DNA from: Centroberyx gerrardi
Lineage: Eukaryota > Chordata > Actinopteri > Beryciformes > Berycidae
Length of the DNA stretch: 64,000 nucleotides
Direction: 5' to 3'
Assembly: GCF_048128805.1 (NCBI RefSeq)
Contig: NC_136016.1
Coordinates: forward strand, 18,064,176-18,128,175
Below, piece after piece: positions 12,476 through 25,300 of this stretch (positions within the stretch are counted from its first letter, which is position 1; each line of letters begins with the position of its first letter). The translations under genes and the position numbers were made by a program. The notes under the pieces were generated by a model. It saw only the letters and a list, made by a program, of their open reading frames with translations. It was not told the origin of the DNA and ran no database searches.

Positions 12476-12917
12476 TGTCTTTTGTCATATGGACTGTGAA
12501 GTTTGCTAGACAATGAGTTAGTCTTGGTTAAAGCATATTTTCTATTAAATGATCCTGAAATGCTGTATACAAAACGAAATATGAATAAGATGCCTGTCAC
12601 CCTTTCCTTTAGACACAGGATTATGAGATATTTTTCATAACATTTTTAGATTGCTATGATATTTCTAACAAAACAAAAAATAAGTCGAGCAGGCCTACAG
12701 TATCTCAAATCATTGGTCCATATTGAAGCGTCAGTAGATGAAGACCTCTTTTCTGGAGAGTAATCTATGCAAGTGTCTGTCACTGCTGGTGGAGTGGGAG
12801 TAGGAGTGGCTGAGGAGCTGGCACCCTGCTTTGCATGAATCGTGGAATCTAGTAGCTGCAGCTGAGATATTTCCTGTCAGCCGCACAGACAGAGAGAGCC
12901 GAGGGCGGAGAAGAGGG

Positions 12918-15900
12918 ATGGCAGAAAACAGCTCCGAAACAAGCGGCTCCGTTTATCGGAGATGTTTGGCCCATTCCTCGGCAGAGAAGAACATTTCATC
13001 CGGTGTCGGGGCATCGAAATGGATTCGCCTGAACGTTGGGGGAACGTATTTTTTAACAACAAGACAGACGCTGTGTCGAGATCCAAAATCATTTCTGTAC
13101 AGACTGAGCCAAGCTGACCCCGAGCTCGACTCCGATAAGGTAAATGCTAAGCTAGTCGAGCAAGTTAGCTTGCTAGTCGGAAGCGCAGTAGCTCCAGTTT
13201 TTTAAAAATTTTTTTGCCAAACTGGCTAGTAATCGCTCGGTCCAGTGTTGGCCGAGCGGGGTGGGTATCAGTTACTCTTGCTGACTTGCGTAGTCACTCT
13301 TTCAGCTCTGTTAAAGATGCTGTTATGTGTCTTAGGTAGTCACTTAACGCTAGCTTTCATTCTTTATAGCTAGCTAGCCTTAACCTGCTAAGCTAGCTAG
13401 ATTCCGACAGTCACACCACATGACACGAGCTTGCTAGCTTGTTGTGTGTAATGTTGCTGTAGATCGTATACGTAACGTTACAGTGCTTAAAAAGTGAGTG
13501 TGCCTGGGCTTATAATGACACAATTTATCTAGAGTGGTAATTCAGCGGAATCGTCTAGTAGTCTAGTATTTTAACTGCAGCTTTCCTAGTGAAAACAGCA
13601 AGTTGCCACAGTAGTTGCAAACTTTCCCCATCCAAGGCCATTGCATTGCGTTGCACTCATCAAGGTATCAAATGTCAGCTAAGTGATAACAAAGTAATCT
13701 GCCCTGTCCAGTGTTCATATACAACTGTTCGATTTTTCTTGTAAACTTACCAAATAATCTATACATATGACTTAATAGTAAACTAACCTAATTATCTGTG
13801 TTTTTTTTTTTTCTTTGGGTGGTCTGTCACTTTCTACACGATGAGTGCAATGATTGTCCCCTAGCCCCGCTGGTTCTGCTTGGTCTGCAATAATCAGCCT
13901 GTGTGGTGTAGATCTCCTAATGAGTGCACAAGTCATTGCCAAGTGGGGTGAGGTGCTGACAACCAAGAGCAAGGGATGATGTCACTCATCTCCCTGAATG
14001 GCTTCATTGGGCGAGAATCAGGCGCCTCTCTGTTTGTCCATCTGCCAGTAACAGCAGTGTGTGCTTTAAGTCCCCCAGCACTGTCAAGTGTCCATGTATT
14101 AGAGTCTGTACAGATACTGTGGCGTGCTGTTTTGCTCCATTTTTACTGCTCCATTATTATTCATTGTTCTCATCCACTTACACATTTTAATCTTCACCCC
14201 TACCCCCCCTTATACCCAGCGGAGGCCTTGTTTCCTTTCATATTTTCATGCAAATATCTTAATCTTTGAATAATCAGCTTGTTTTTTGTCCTGCCATGAG
14301 CAACTGATCAGCCTATCTCAATCCCTTGTCTTAAGTGCATGTCAGACTCCCAAGCCATTACCATACCTCTTTGCTGCAGCTGACTCAAGACAGCTCTCAA
14401 TATAGGACAGGGTATCGTTTTACTTTAACCACTTGCAGTCAAACTATATATGCTTACATGATTTTATCTCGCATGTGAATGACAGTCAAGAGGGCCTATT
14501 CTTTCTGTCACCTCGCACAACTCTGTACATGAACAGGAAGCCCAGAAGATTGATGGCTTTCTGAAGTGCTCTGTTTTTGGCGAATGCAGTATTGTGTTTC
14601 CCAGCCAAGGAAATGAGTGGTTCAGTTCTCAGTCACGCAGGCTGACGTGCTTCAGTAGGACTCTTGAGGAGAACTGCATTATTCATGTTGTTGACTGGAG
14701 CCTGTTTTGCACATTGGGGTAGACCAGGGAGAAAGTGGAGGGAGTGCACTCATATGCGCAGCCAGCCATCACAGCTGACAGTCACTTTTTTTTTATAAAT
14801 AAGTATCTATATAAGTCTATTTTTTTTAAATTGTCTGTCTCAAAGTTGACAAACGCCCCTGTCTGTGACCATGTTGGTGTGGTATTGTCATTATTCTGAA
14901 TATTTGATGAAGCGTTTTGTTGGCCTACATTGACTAATTCACGTCATGAGTGTCTTAAGAGGATATCGCTGTCAAATAATTGTCAATGGTTCAATCAACG
15001 AACTGAGAGATGCACATCGATGGACGCCCATCCTTCTCGTTAATGTGTAATGGCGGACTACTCCTCTCAAACAACTCAGCACCACTCAAGCGGAGATCCA
15101 GCTTTCTGGTTTTGAGAGCTGCATCAATTTTTCAAGCATTCCATCACATAGAATTCTTGTTCCTTTCACATCTGATTTTTTTTTTTCATATTCATCTCCC
15201 ATTTGCTGGCTGAGAAGGTTCTCTCGTGTGTGCGAGAAATATGGCCGCATTTAATGCCGGGTTCACGTTGTATGTCATGCCTGAGCGCACTGTGGGAGGC
15301 AACGTAAATATTTAACGGTGACATCATCATCTCCTCCGCTGCCTCCACGCAGTCAGTGCTCAATGCAACGCTGCAGAGTTCCACTGGCAGATCAGGTGCA
15401 AATTTAAACCGCTCCAGCCCGACTCTGTTGCCTATACCAGCACAAGGCCACTTCATTCACAAAAGCCAGCCACGCACAATTGATTAAAGCCTTGTGCTGA
15501 AATGAACCTAAATGTCGCAGGCTGGAACTCCCCCATGACTGAGTTTTAAACAGAGTAAATATTTTACACTAAGCTCCTCTCTCCTCTGTGATTCGCATTG
15601 CTGCTTTCTACCTAAAGCTCCGGGTGGCAGTGATTTCCCGCTCGCCAGCGTGGCCGAGCAACTCTTAACTGTGCCGTCTCACCATGACAGGGAAGCTTTT
15701 AGGGGGTCATCTAAAAGGAGTTGTTCATTTAGTGCCTGAAACATTCCCCCGTCATAAATTGTTCAGCTAAATGCACCGGTGGCGTTGCCTTTGCGAAATC
15801 ATGTATGCTTAGAAAATGCTGAAAAGACGAGAGATGACCCCCCTCCCACCACCACCACCAACCCAGAGGAAAGGTCAAGCTTGACAGTAAAATCAGGCAC

Positions 15901-18900
15901 TAAAACGACAGTGTTAAATATTTTGAAATACGAGATAGTTTCACATAATGCAGCCTTGATGTGATGCGTGTATTATTTAGAGGATGAAGCCCTATTTGAC
16001 TATGCCATTACTACTTGTACTCCAGAGGGACTTTGGCTCCTGCTCTACAAGGATCAGACTTCCACTTGGCTTGGCTAAGTAGTTACAGTCATGTGACTCA
16101 GAAGATCTACCGCAACATCTTTAAGCCCTGTTTCCGCAGGGCGCTTGTATTCTGGCTCAGCTGAAGTGAAGGCGTCCAGCGTTAATAAGGCTTTCATTCT
16201 TTTTATTCTTGGCCTGAGCAAATTTGTGGATTGGAACGGTTTCACATGACAAGCTAGCCTATTATTAGAGAGGATATATGAAATTTAGCAGTGAATACAA
16301 TTAAGCCAGCCTGCTCGTTTTGTGTGTTTAGTGAAATTAGGGATCCCTCCACACCTGCCAAGCATGAAACGGTGCAATGCTGCAATGAGAAGTCTTAGTG
16401 TGCGCACTTTGTGGTAGTCAGAATCCAACATGTGATAATTTGTAATGATTTGATGAATAACAGATAGACTTGCAGCGTTCATGTGTCTAAAAAGCCTTAT
16501 TGGACTTCCATGTGCTTGAAGGGTGGGCCACTGTGGTATTTCCTGTGGGAGGATATGTATTGTGTGTAGGAGAAGAACGATTAGGTTATACAGTAAGCTT
16601 TCCTCTTTGTGAAGTCCACCCTTCTAATTAGACCGTTTACCGTCATTTTAAGTCTACAGTTATCTTCAGTCTGTTCATGATTGGGCCTACTTTGATCCAT
16701 GTCAGAGCTGAAGAATTTGCCAGTTATTCTGTTAATGGTGTTTGTCCCAGTGATCTGTGATGAGAACCATACAACACCATGTTGCCCTGAACTAACCTCA
16801 TCTGGTGGTTATTGTAGGTTGTGTTTACACTTGTTTCAGTGTGGGTTTTTTTTGTTTGTTTGTTTTTTCATTTTATTTTTTGGGTCATTTGATCATGCCA
16901 GGATGCATTAAGTGATGGGGCTTGGATTTACAAAAGCAGGCATTTGCTCACAATCCGATCAAAATTCATCTACAGCAACAATACACAATAGGACCAGTGT
17001 AACATGAACGTGTGTGTGTGTGTGTTTGGGGGGGGTGCAGACGCATTAAATTTAATACGGCCACAGGATATGCATAACAGGCATTTTTAAACGTGTTTGG
17101 ACGCACATGTAGTCTCACAAAATCCAGTCTTTATGGTCTGATCTCAAGTCGCATTGAAAACACAAATGTAACAAACCAAACTTTGTGCAGCCCAAGACAT
17201 TTCAGAGTGCCTGAATTTGGCAGTTTAGCCTATACAGTTGGTATTCCCACCACAATAACACGGCCGCAACCATCCGTCTCTTCAAGTTTAGTGCCCCCCT
17301 TTTTGTCCCATATAGATCTAGCATTTCTGCTTCATTAATATGGACCCATAATGTCGGCGGACAAAGTTTGAGGATACTTTCAACTTAAGTTAGGCCTGCT
17401 CTGTGATTAGCATGTCATTGAATATTGCACAGTCACTTTTTGTTAACTTTTAATATCTTCACGACCATGAAACACGTCTCATGGATAAACTGGATTCAAG
17501 CAAACCATCATGCTATTGCTCAGAGATGGTGCACTTTCATAGGTGTGTTTACCTCTGCACTTAAAGCTTCCTAATTCAGTAACCTTCCTCCTCCTGATTC
17601 TTCAGCTTGCCTCCTTGTCTCCTCTCCTGCCTGTCTACTGTATTTCCCTGTGGTCTCTTCCTATTCCCTCACTCGTGCTCGTTGTCCCCACCCCTCTGTT
17701 TGTTCCCCGGTGCTCCCCAGCCGGGGCCCCCAGAGACACAGTCTCTTGTTTTTAATTACAACACTGTCCCCTTTGTGTGTTTGGGTCCACATCAATCACA
17801 AGCCAGTGCCCCCTGTAATCAGCTCTCTCTCTCTCTCTATAAACTGGGTCACTGTCACCCCAAGTGGGAAGACTCCCCCATAGCTCCATGTGCACCCAGA
17901 GGACCAGTGAACCGAGGGGGTTCCAGCTTTGGACTCAGAACAATAGGTTGACTCGCTTTCAAGTTTACAGAAACACAGTTACACACAGTTTTTAGGCTTT
18001 TTACTTTAGGGTTTTAACCGATGTGGGTTTTGGAAGGCCGATACCAGTACTGATATTTTTGTATTTAAGCTTCCGATTTTGTGCCGATATTCACTTTCTT
18101 TAAATTTGACCATTTTCTTGTCCCAAAATTACAAGTATTCATTGTTTACATTAAGCATTTTATTCTTGGCAGTTCGGAAAAGCCTCTGAAACAACATTTG
18201 ACATGGTTGACCCATGCCATCTATTCAGTAGTGGGCGAACTCTGGGAACATTACTGCCGTTAAATGAAGAATTAGGCAAATTTACAGAAAACATTATGTA
18301 ACAATTAAATGAAAATGCTAAATATGCAAAGAAAATCAAATTCCATAGGTTTTATACTCTTTATGTAGCTGAGGGAATATCCATATCCGATATTTAATAA
18401 AGGGCCAATATCTGCGCTATCGATCTAATGCTGGTTTACATGTCTACAGTGAGCTAATGAGAGACTTTTCGAGCAACTTGGCATGCTTGGGACGTCATAC
18501 TTCAATCATAGCTCTTCTCGTGAATGCTCATCATTGAACATTGTTGCAAACATGACTGGGTTCGAATTCAAAACTTTGGTGAAACCAGGGTTTGTTCTAA
18601 GGCCAATGCATCATGTAGTTGTTTTAGTTTATGTTGCAGTTGAATGTTTCTAGGTTTAGTCGGGAGTCTAGCAGCAGTGACCAGAGTCCATTCTTTGTCC
18701 AAGAGGGAGAGCGAAGAGGGGCAGAGCGTGGCGAGATCAGTAGAAATGACTCGCTACTATTGGAAGTCCTCGACTCAGAAAAAATGACTCGTTTTTTAGG
18801 AGCTAGAGGAGCAACCGCCAATCAGAAATCATCGCTCTGTGGCTGAATGTTGGTGATGATACAAGCATGTTAAATCAGGAAAGTTCTTGCTTGTAGAAAT

Positions 18901-20030
18901 ACAGTAGATGTTTTAGTTGAAACATAAATTCATTAGTGAATTGTATTTTTCAAGTTACTATTCATACACGGCAAAATGTGTGGTAAAATCGGAAGAAAAT
19001 CAGACAGTAGCAGCTGAACCCCTCTTTGTGGAAATTAACTGTTATGTAGGATGTGGTTTGATGTGACCTGTGTAGCTGTGGCCTTGTCTGTATCCTCCAT
19101 GTACGCCCACCTGTACTTGTGCTTAAACTTCAATGACTGCAGAAATGTAAGAACTGACACATGGCAATAAGACTAGAATAGAACTCCATTGGGCTCCTGT
19201 GGGGTATTTTTGCCATGGAAAGGAGGTCAGCCAGCCAAGAGGGTTCAGAGATTCATTACAAAAGAAAATGCACTGGGACCTTTTCTCATTATTAGAAAGA
19301 TTAATGGCTTCTGAGTTGAAGGCCCATCAATCCCTGGACTTGTGAAGGGGAGCTAGCTATGAATGTGCAGGTCTGTTCGTCAGTGAAGACTTGGCAGTGT
19401 GTTTGATTGTGGTCATGGCCTGGAAAGTATGAAAATAATGCTTGTGTTCTTGTGTAAATAATGTTGGGGAAGCTGCAATGACTAGCAGGCCTGCTAATTT
19501 GTCTAGATTGGTCCTGAGGCCATATGATGAACTGATGCAAACTCACACATCCTGTTGCATTTGTGGATTTGCATAAAATTTGCTTGGGGTTTTTTCCTTC
19601 CTGCTGAGTGTTTGTGAATGTGATCTACTCTTAACCCTCCAGACATCAGATGAAACTTTGATCTTCTAGCCTTTGGCCATGTTAAACACAAGTGTTTTTT
19701 TACTGAACTGGTGTTGGCTGCAGTTGTTCGACAACTTTCACAAACTGAATTTCTCATGGGCTGAGCTAACTATGTAACGCAGATCAGACTGGACTAATTG
19801 TTAGTTGTACGCCAAGGTAGCAGCGCTTCCTTCTGGTCCCCTCGGTGGATTCAGCCTGCTGTTCCAAATCTCTTTCTGTTCTGCTCTAATTGTTTTAACC
19901 TCCTTTTCCCCCACGAGACAAAGACCTTCTAATCACAGTACTTACAGAAATAGGGGAATACCCAGTGGTTGTGAAGGAATGAGGATCAAACCCAAGGCCT
20001 GTGGGAATAGGGAAGTGATATTCCAAAGCT

Positions 20031-20066
<36 letters not shown>

Positions 20067-22347
20067 TTCTCAACCCATGTAGAGATTATCAGCACAGGAG
20101 CTGACCTCATAATTCTTTGGTGTTTGGTTTTACTCATTATGTTTGACAAAGGTAGAGGCCTATCCATTGATTGTCTTATCTTAAATTCAATGTTTCCTAG
20201 TCTAACCATACATAGTTAAGAATTCTATTAACCTCATCCTCCTTTTTCCTCTGCTTTCCAGGATGAAACTGGTGCCTATCTCATAGACAGAGACCCCACG
20301 TACTTTGGGCCAGTGCTGAACTACTTGAGGCACGGCAAACTGGTGCTCAACAGGGACTTGGCAGAGGAAGGTAATGTTCTCCATGGGATATGACATGAAG
20401 ATTAGGGATGTTCCCGAATCCGAATGCCATATTCTGCAAAGCATGAAAAATTGTTTTCATTTTTGTTACTTCGACATTTTTTTCAGTTTTATTCAGATGT
20501 TTTAATAGTATGCCTTTAGTCGTGATGAAAACGTATTCAACTGAAAATAACTTGACTGGCTTTTTTCTCAGTTGAACTCAGAAGAGAGAGGAGCGGCATT
20601 TGAGTTCCTCATTCAGTCTGCTTGTGTTGTTACTGCCTGTCACACACATACACTGCCGAAATTGAGAGAGAGAAAAAGAGTTGCTTGTTTGTACATTTTT
20701 TGATACTAATTTAGTATTAGTGAGGCCAATTATTTGCTTGTTCTTGTCCTGGCACGTCTGCTTGGCTGATACCGTCTTTTGCGAGGGAGAGTTGATTTGA
20801 CTGGGAGTGGAGGAAGACTCTCTGTCCTCTTGAGTCTGTTCAGTACAGCGGGATGCTGTGTCTCCCGATTGATCAACACTACTGGTCTTCACAAAATACA
20901 ACTCGGAGAAATTTGAGTAGAGGCACAGTAGTCAAAGATATATTACTCGTAGAGAAGCTTTTGATTTTTTTGGTTTTCTTTTCATTTGTAGCAGAATATG
21001 CAGATTAAACAAAAAGTAGAGGTAAAATTAAAGAATTTCAAAAAAGAGGTTGACACAAAGATATACTATAAACACCACATACATATCATAGTTTCTCCGT
21101 ACACCCCTTATGTGAATGCCATGGTGTTCAGCCAAGCCTGATCTGTAGCAGTTGCAGGCTCACTCAGCCTGAAACGCTTGATTTTTTTCTCTTCTGTTTT
21201 TCACTTTTTTAGGGGTGCTAGAAGAAGCAGAATTCTACAACATTACATCATTAATAAAGCTCATCAAGGACAAGATCAGGGAACGTGACTGCAAAACATC
21301 ACAGGTGTGTACAATTCTTCCAGTGACACTCTACCTAGCTAGATTTCTCATCAAATTTAATATTATTGTATTTTTTTTTTCCACCCCTTTTCATCCCTCT
21401 TCCCCCCCCCCCCCCCTCTCCCAGGCTCCAGTGAAGCATGTGTACCGGGTGCTGCAGTGCCAGGAGGAGGAGCTGACGCAGATGGTGTCCACCATGTCCG
21501 ACGGCTGGAAGTTTGAACAGGTAAAGCTCTTCCCGCAGAGTCACAGCAGCGATCCTCCTTTCATGTGCTTCACGCACCCCGCTATCCTCACATTGACCAG
21601 ACAATCCAATCCTCAATATTGGAAATGAAAAAAAAATAAATCCATGTCCGCATACATGATCCGGGCATCCCTTCTGTGCTCTGATTGGTTGTTGCAGCTT
21701 GTCAGTATAGGTTACGGGCGGGCCCACCAGTCAGAGTTTCTGCTGATTGTGTCAAGGGAGGTGAAGGGAGAGGAGTCTGCTTTGCCAAACAACAGCGGAG
21801 AGGTGTGTCCCACAAATTTCTGTCCCCGGGCTGGTCACTGCATGGTCCCCATGTTGTCCATACACACACCCCGTTGGCCATCCTATGTCCCGACTTGACA
21901 CATAGCTGTTGGCCTTTTTTGAGTTGATTCCTTTCAGTGTTCATTTGTACTGCTTGTTCACCAATGAGGCTAAGAGAACATGACACCTTTTTTCTTGTCT
22001 GTGATTGTTTTTTTGTTTTGTTTTTTCCATTCATTCCCCATCCACAATTTGTTGTAGCTTGTCAGCAACTGTCTTTGTTTTGCTTTGATGTAGCCACTTG
22101 GCTATTTTGGGGGCTATGCTGCAATATACTGCTGGTTGTTTTAGAGGTAAAAGTGTAGGAGGTCTCTTAAGTTGTTTTATCTTCCCAGCAGGCACTTAAC
22201 CTAGAAATACAAATAGATTCAAACATTAAAGTATGAATTATCCAAGTTTACAATACTGAGTTTTACATGAGGTTTTGTCCTCAGTCAAAACCACCAAGGG
22301 ATTATTTCTCTTGATGGGAAGGCACGCTCATTTGGGTGTTGGGGTGG

Positions 22348-22398
<51 letters not shown>

Positions 22399-25300
22399 AA
22401 TGAATCTCCCCTCAAGAGATGAGGGGAGATCACTGGATCTCCCATCAGGGCTGAAATCTCACTAATCTCCTTATACAGGTCAGATGGGAAACCCCTAGAA
22501 ACACTCCCTTATGCAAAGCTTAAAGCTCAGTAGCCGGCCCAGGGGAGTCATCTGGGGAGACGAGCTCAGCTGACCTACTGCCTCGCTTTCAGGGCCACTA
22601 ATGGCACCGCTGCCTTCAGGACTCCATAATTATAGTCCATTTGTTTTGAGGGTGTGTCATGGTCTCTGGTCATTGAAGGTTATTATTTTAAAGCTGAGAC
22701 ATCGAGGGTCTTTTAGATTTGGTGCATGTTGAGCCATCAGCATTGTGGAGAGTAGAGTCCTTGGTAGCTAGTTTACATTATTTGGTCTTTTTGCTGCATT
22801 GACTGCTAATGTGAGATCTCTCGACAACAACAAGTCTTCGGCAGAAGCGGCTAATGAGGCGGTGCGTGTCTGAACATGCACACCTGGGTGCAGACAGTAT
22901 ACATGTAGCCTGCAGTGTACACACACTTAACACACAGAGTTAAAAGGAGTCGATCCGGAAGAGGCATTGCTCTGTTTTTCTAACAGTGTTTTTCAAGGTG
23001 TGCATGCTGTTTTTGTTTTTTTTGTTTTTTTAAAGATCTTGTCCCTTTATAATTTTTCCTCTTATATTGTTTTATTTGTGTCCTTTTGTGAATAAGACAT
23101 TTTAGCAGGAACAGGAACATTAGAAGTTGCAATGATTGTCTTAGAGATCCGTTTAAAAATGCTGTGTAGGATTTTCTCATTGGTGTATTCCTTAGGAAAA
23201 GGGTTGGCATGACTAACGCCTTGTAATGCTAGGGGGAAAAAGTGACTCGCTGTTACAAGCAGCAGCCACAGTGATGTTTTCATTTGGTTGAATTTGGGGC
23301 TTCTCACCCTCTATTCCCTGTAAAGTCTTGACAAAACCCTTCTGGTAGTCTGGTAAGTTATGCAGCAGAAGCAGGAGGGAGCGGACATCATGAAATACGC
23401 TGATAGAAAGCAGCTCACAGGGACAGTAGAACAGTGCAGATAGTATTGATGACAATTCATTTGACAATAGAAGCATGAGAGAAAATCCTACACGCACTGT
23501 CTAGTAGTGTCATGGTACTAACAATCAAATCTCTTCATAGTCACGGAGCTAAAAAATGACACTCTTGTTTATAAGACTGGGAGTGAGCTACTTAGTGGTT
23601 TGCTCCACCTTGACTTTATTCACTATTAAGGAGACAGTTTCCAATACTTCATTGCATCACAACAATTCACTGACAACAAGCTTGGTTCCATCAAATCAAA
23701 CCCACTGTTCCCCATTTTGATTTTTCAACTAGCATGTTTGCTCCCTGTGGTTGAGTCCATGCACTTGTATTCTCTTAGTGACTGACTACTGATATCTTTT
23801 GCTGTCCTTTTGTGTATTTTAGCTGTTTCTTTCTAACAATCATTAACTTCTTATTGTGGATCTCACATTACCATATTTTATTTCTTGGTAATTGCCTTCA
23901 TAATATCCCATCTGTTCACCCATTTCTCTTTTTTACTGTTTTTTTCCCCTTAATCTTTATGAATCCTAACACATCCCTGTTTTTATTTTGGATTTCCATG
24001 CTGGCATGTCTGCAGGTCCTGAAAGGATTTAAGAATAATGTCTAAATTGTATTTTAGAAATTTAAGGCTGTAGAAAGTGTTTAAATGCAGGTAAATGTAG
24101 CTTTTAAGTCTTAAATTGTTTTAAAGGTCCTAAAACATGTTCTCTTGGTGTGCTGCTTTTCTAGTTTGAAATTTCATAGTGTGAGTCATAAAGACCGATA
24201 CTTGGAAAGGTCTGTTTTTCATATTGACGTTTATTTCACTGGTGAAATTTGTCATATATTTCATCATAAATGCCGTTAAAATATATCAAAAAGTCTTAAA
24301 TTTAACTTGCTGCAACCTGCAGACACTCTGCATCTCCTGTTTGGTTGTCAACCTCTTACACATTGCTTTAAATTTCCGTTAAACTTCCTCCCTCTTCTGT
24401 TTTCCACCATGAGCTGCCCAACTTGTGTCTTCATGTTGCCTGTCCAAGGCTAATCCTTCCTCTGTGCTGTGCTCTCTCGTCTCTGTAGCTGGTCAGCATA
24501 GGCTCCTCTTACAACTACGGAAACGAGGACCAAGCCGAGTTCCTGTGTGTAGTCTCCAAGGAGCTGCACAACCAATCATACGGGACAAACAGTGAGCCCA
24601 GTGAGAAGGCCAAGGTGAGTGTGTGTGCGTCTGTGTGTACACGAGTGGCAAGGCTGGTTGAAAATCCATCCATAGCAAACATCTGTGAATGACGGTCTGT
24701 GTTGGGTGTTTTTAAATGCACAGCGTTGATGAACTTTTCCCCACGGGACTATGATAAGTACCGCTGGTTTATTGATGAGGAACCTCTATGAAGGAGCGCA
24801 TTGTGACTGCTGCAGTTAAACTAGACTCTGCCTTTTATAACCTGTATTGATCAGAGGAAATTATTTGAACTCTAAAATGAGTCTGTGTTTGTCATAGGGC
24901 TGGGCAGTATGGTTTAAATCAATATCATGATAATGGAATTAATTTTTTTCAATATCGATATATATATATATATATATGACGATATGGCTCATGTATGCAA
25001 AATCACACGTTAAATAATCAAATCAATGTTCATCCCATTGAACCAAAAGGTAATGTTAGGTGTGATGTCAAACAAAACTGAAATTTTAAAATAATATTCC
25101 TAAAAATGTTTACTCATTTTGTCTGAGTTTTTAAATAGAATTTACTTATCATCGATGTAGACAGCTATGATTTATCAAAGATGATAAACGATAATATTGA
25201 GTTATCGCCCTGCCCTAGTTTGTCAGTTAAGTATTCGAAACGATTGTAGTGAAGCAAAGGTTGATCATTTAATTTTGTCAGTTGAGGACATTTAAGTAAA

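Larger units (their letters stand above)
13140..20261 (+). other. kctd5 intron 1 (7.1 kb)
   Basis: No exon or gene is recognised here. The first few hundred bases carry the GCTAGC-type motif cloud. A probable MITE is at 18010-18455 and a (TG)n run at 20034-20065. ORFs of 60-114 codons at 15010-15456, 17543-17951 and 18624-18846 show no family signature and look like chance. Long first introns often hold enhancers, but none can be pointed to without cross-species alignment. Confidence 0.7.

Noticed and set aside
15010-17951. Group of 60-114-codon ORFs in kctd5 intron 1
   Set aside because: Several frames overlap on both strands with Pro/Ser/Leu-rich translations, no motifs and no convincing splice sites.
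18624-18846. Overlapping plus and minus ORFs of 71 and 65 codons in kctd5 intron 1
   Set aside because: No start context, domain or splice logic, and neither frame resembles a known protein.
20578-20901. 107-codon minus ORF in kctd5 intron 2
   Set aside because: Ser/Gln/Thr-rich translation without family motifs. The region begins near repeat-like text (TTAGGGATGTTCCCGAATCC) and looks like old transposon or chance sequence.
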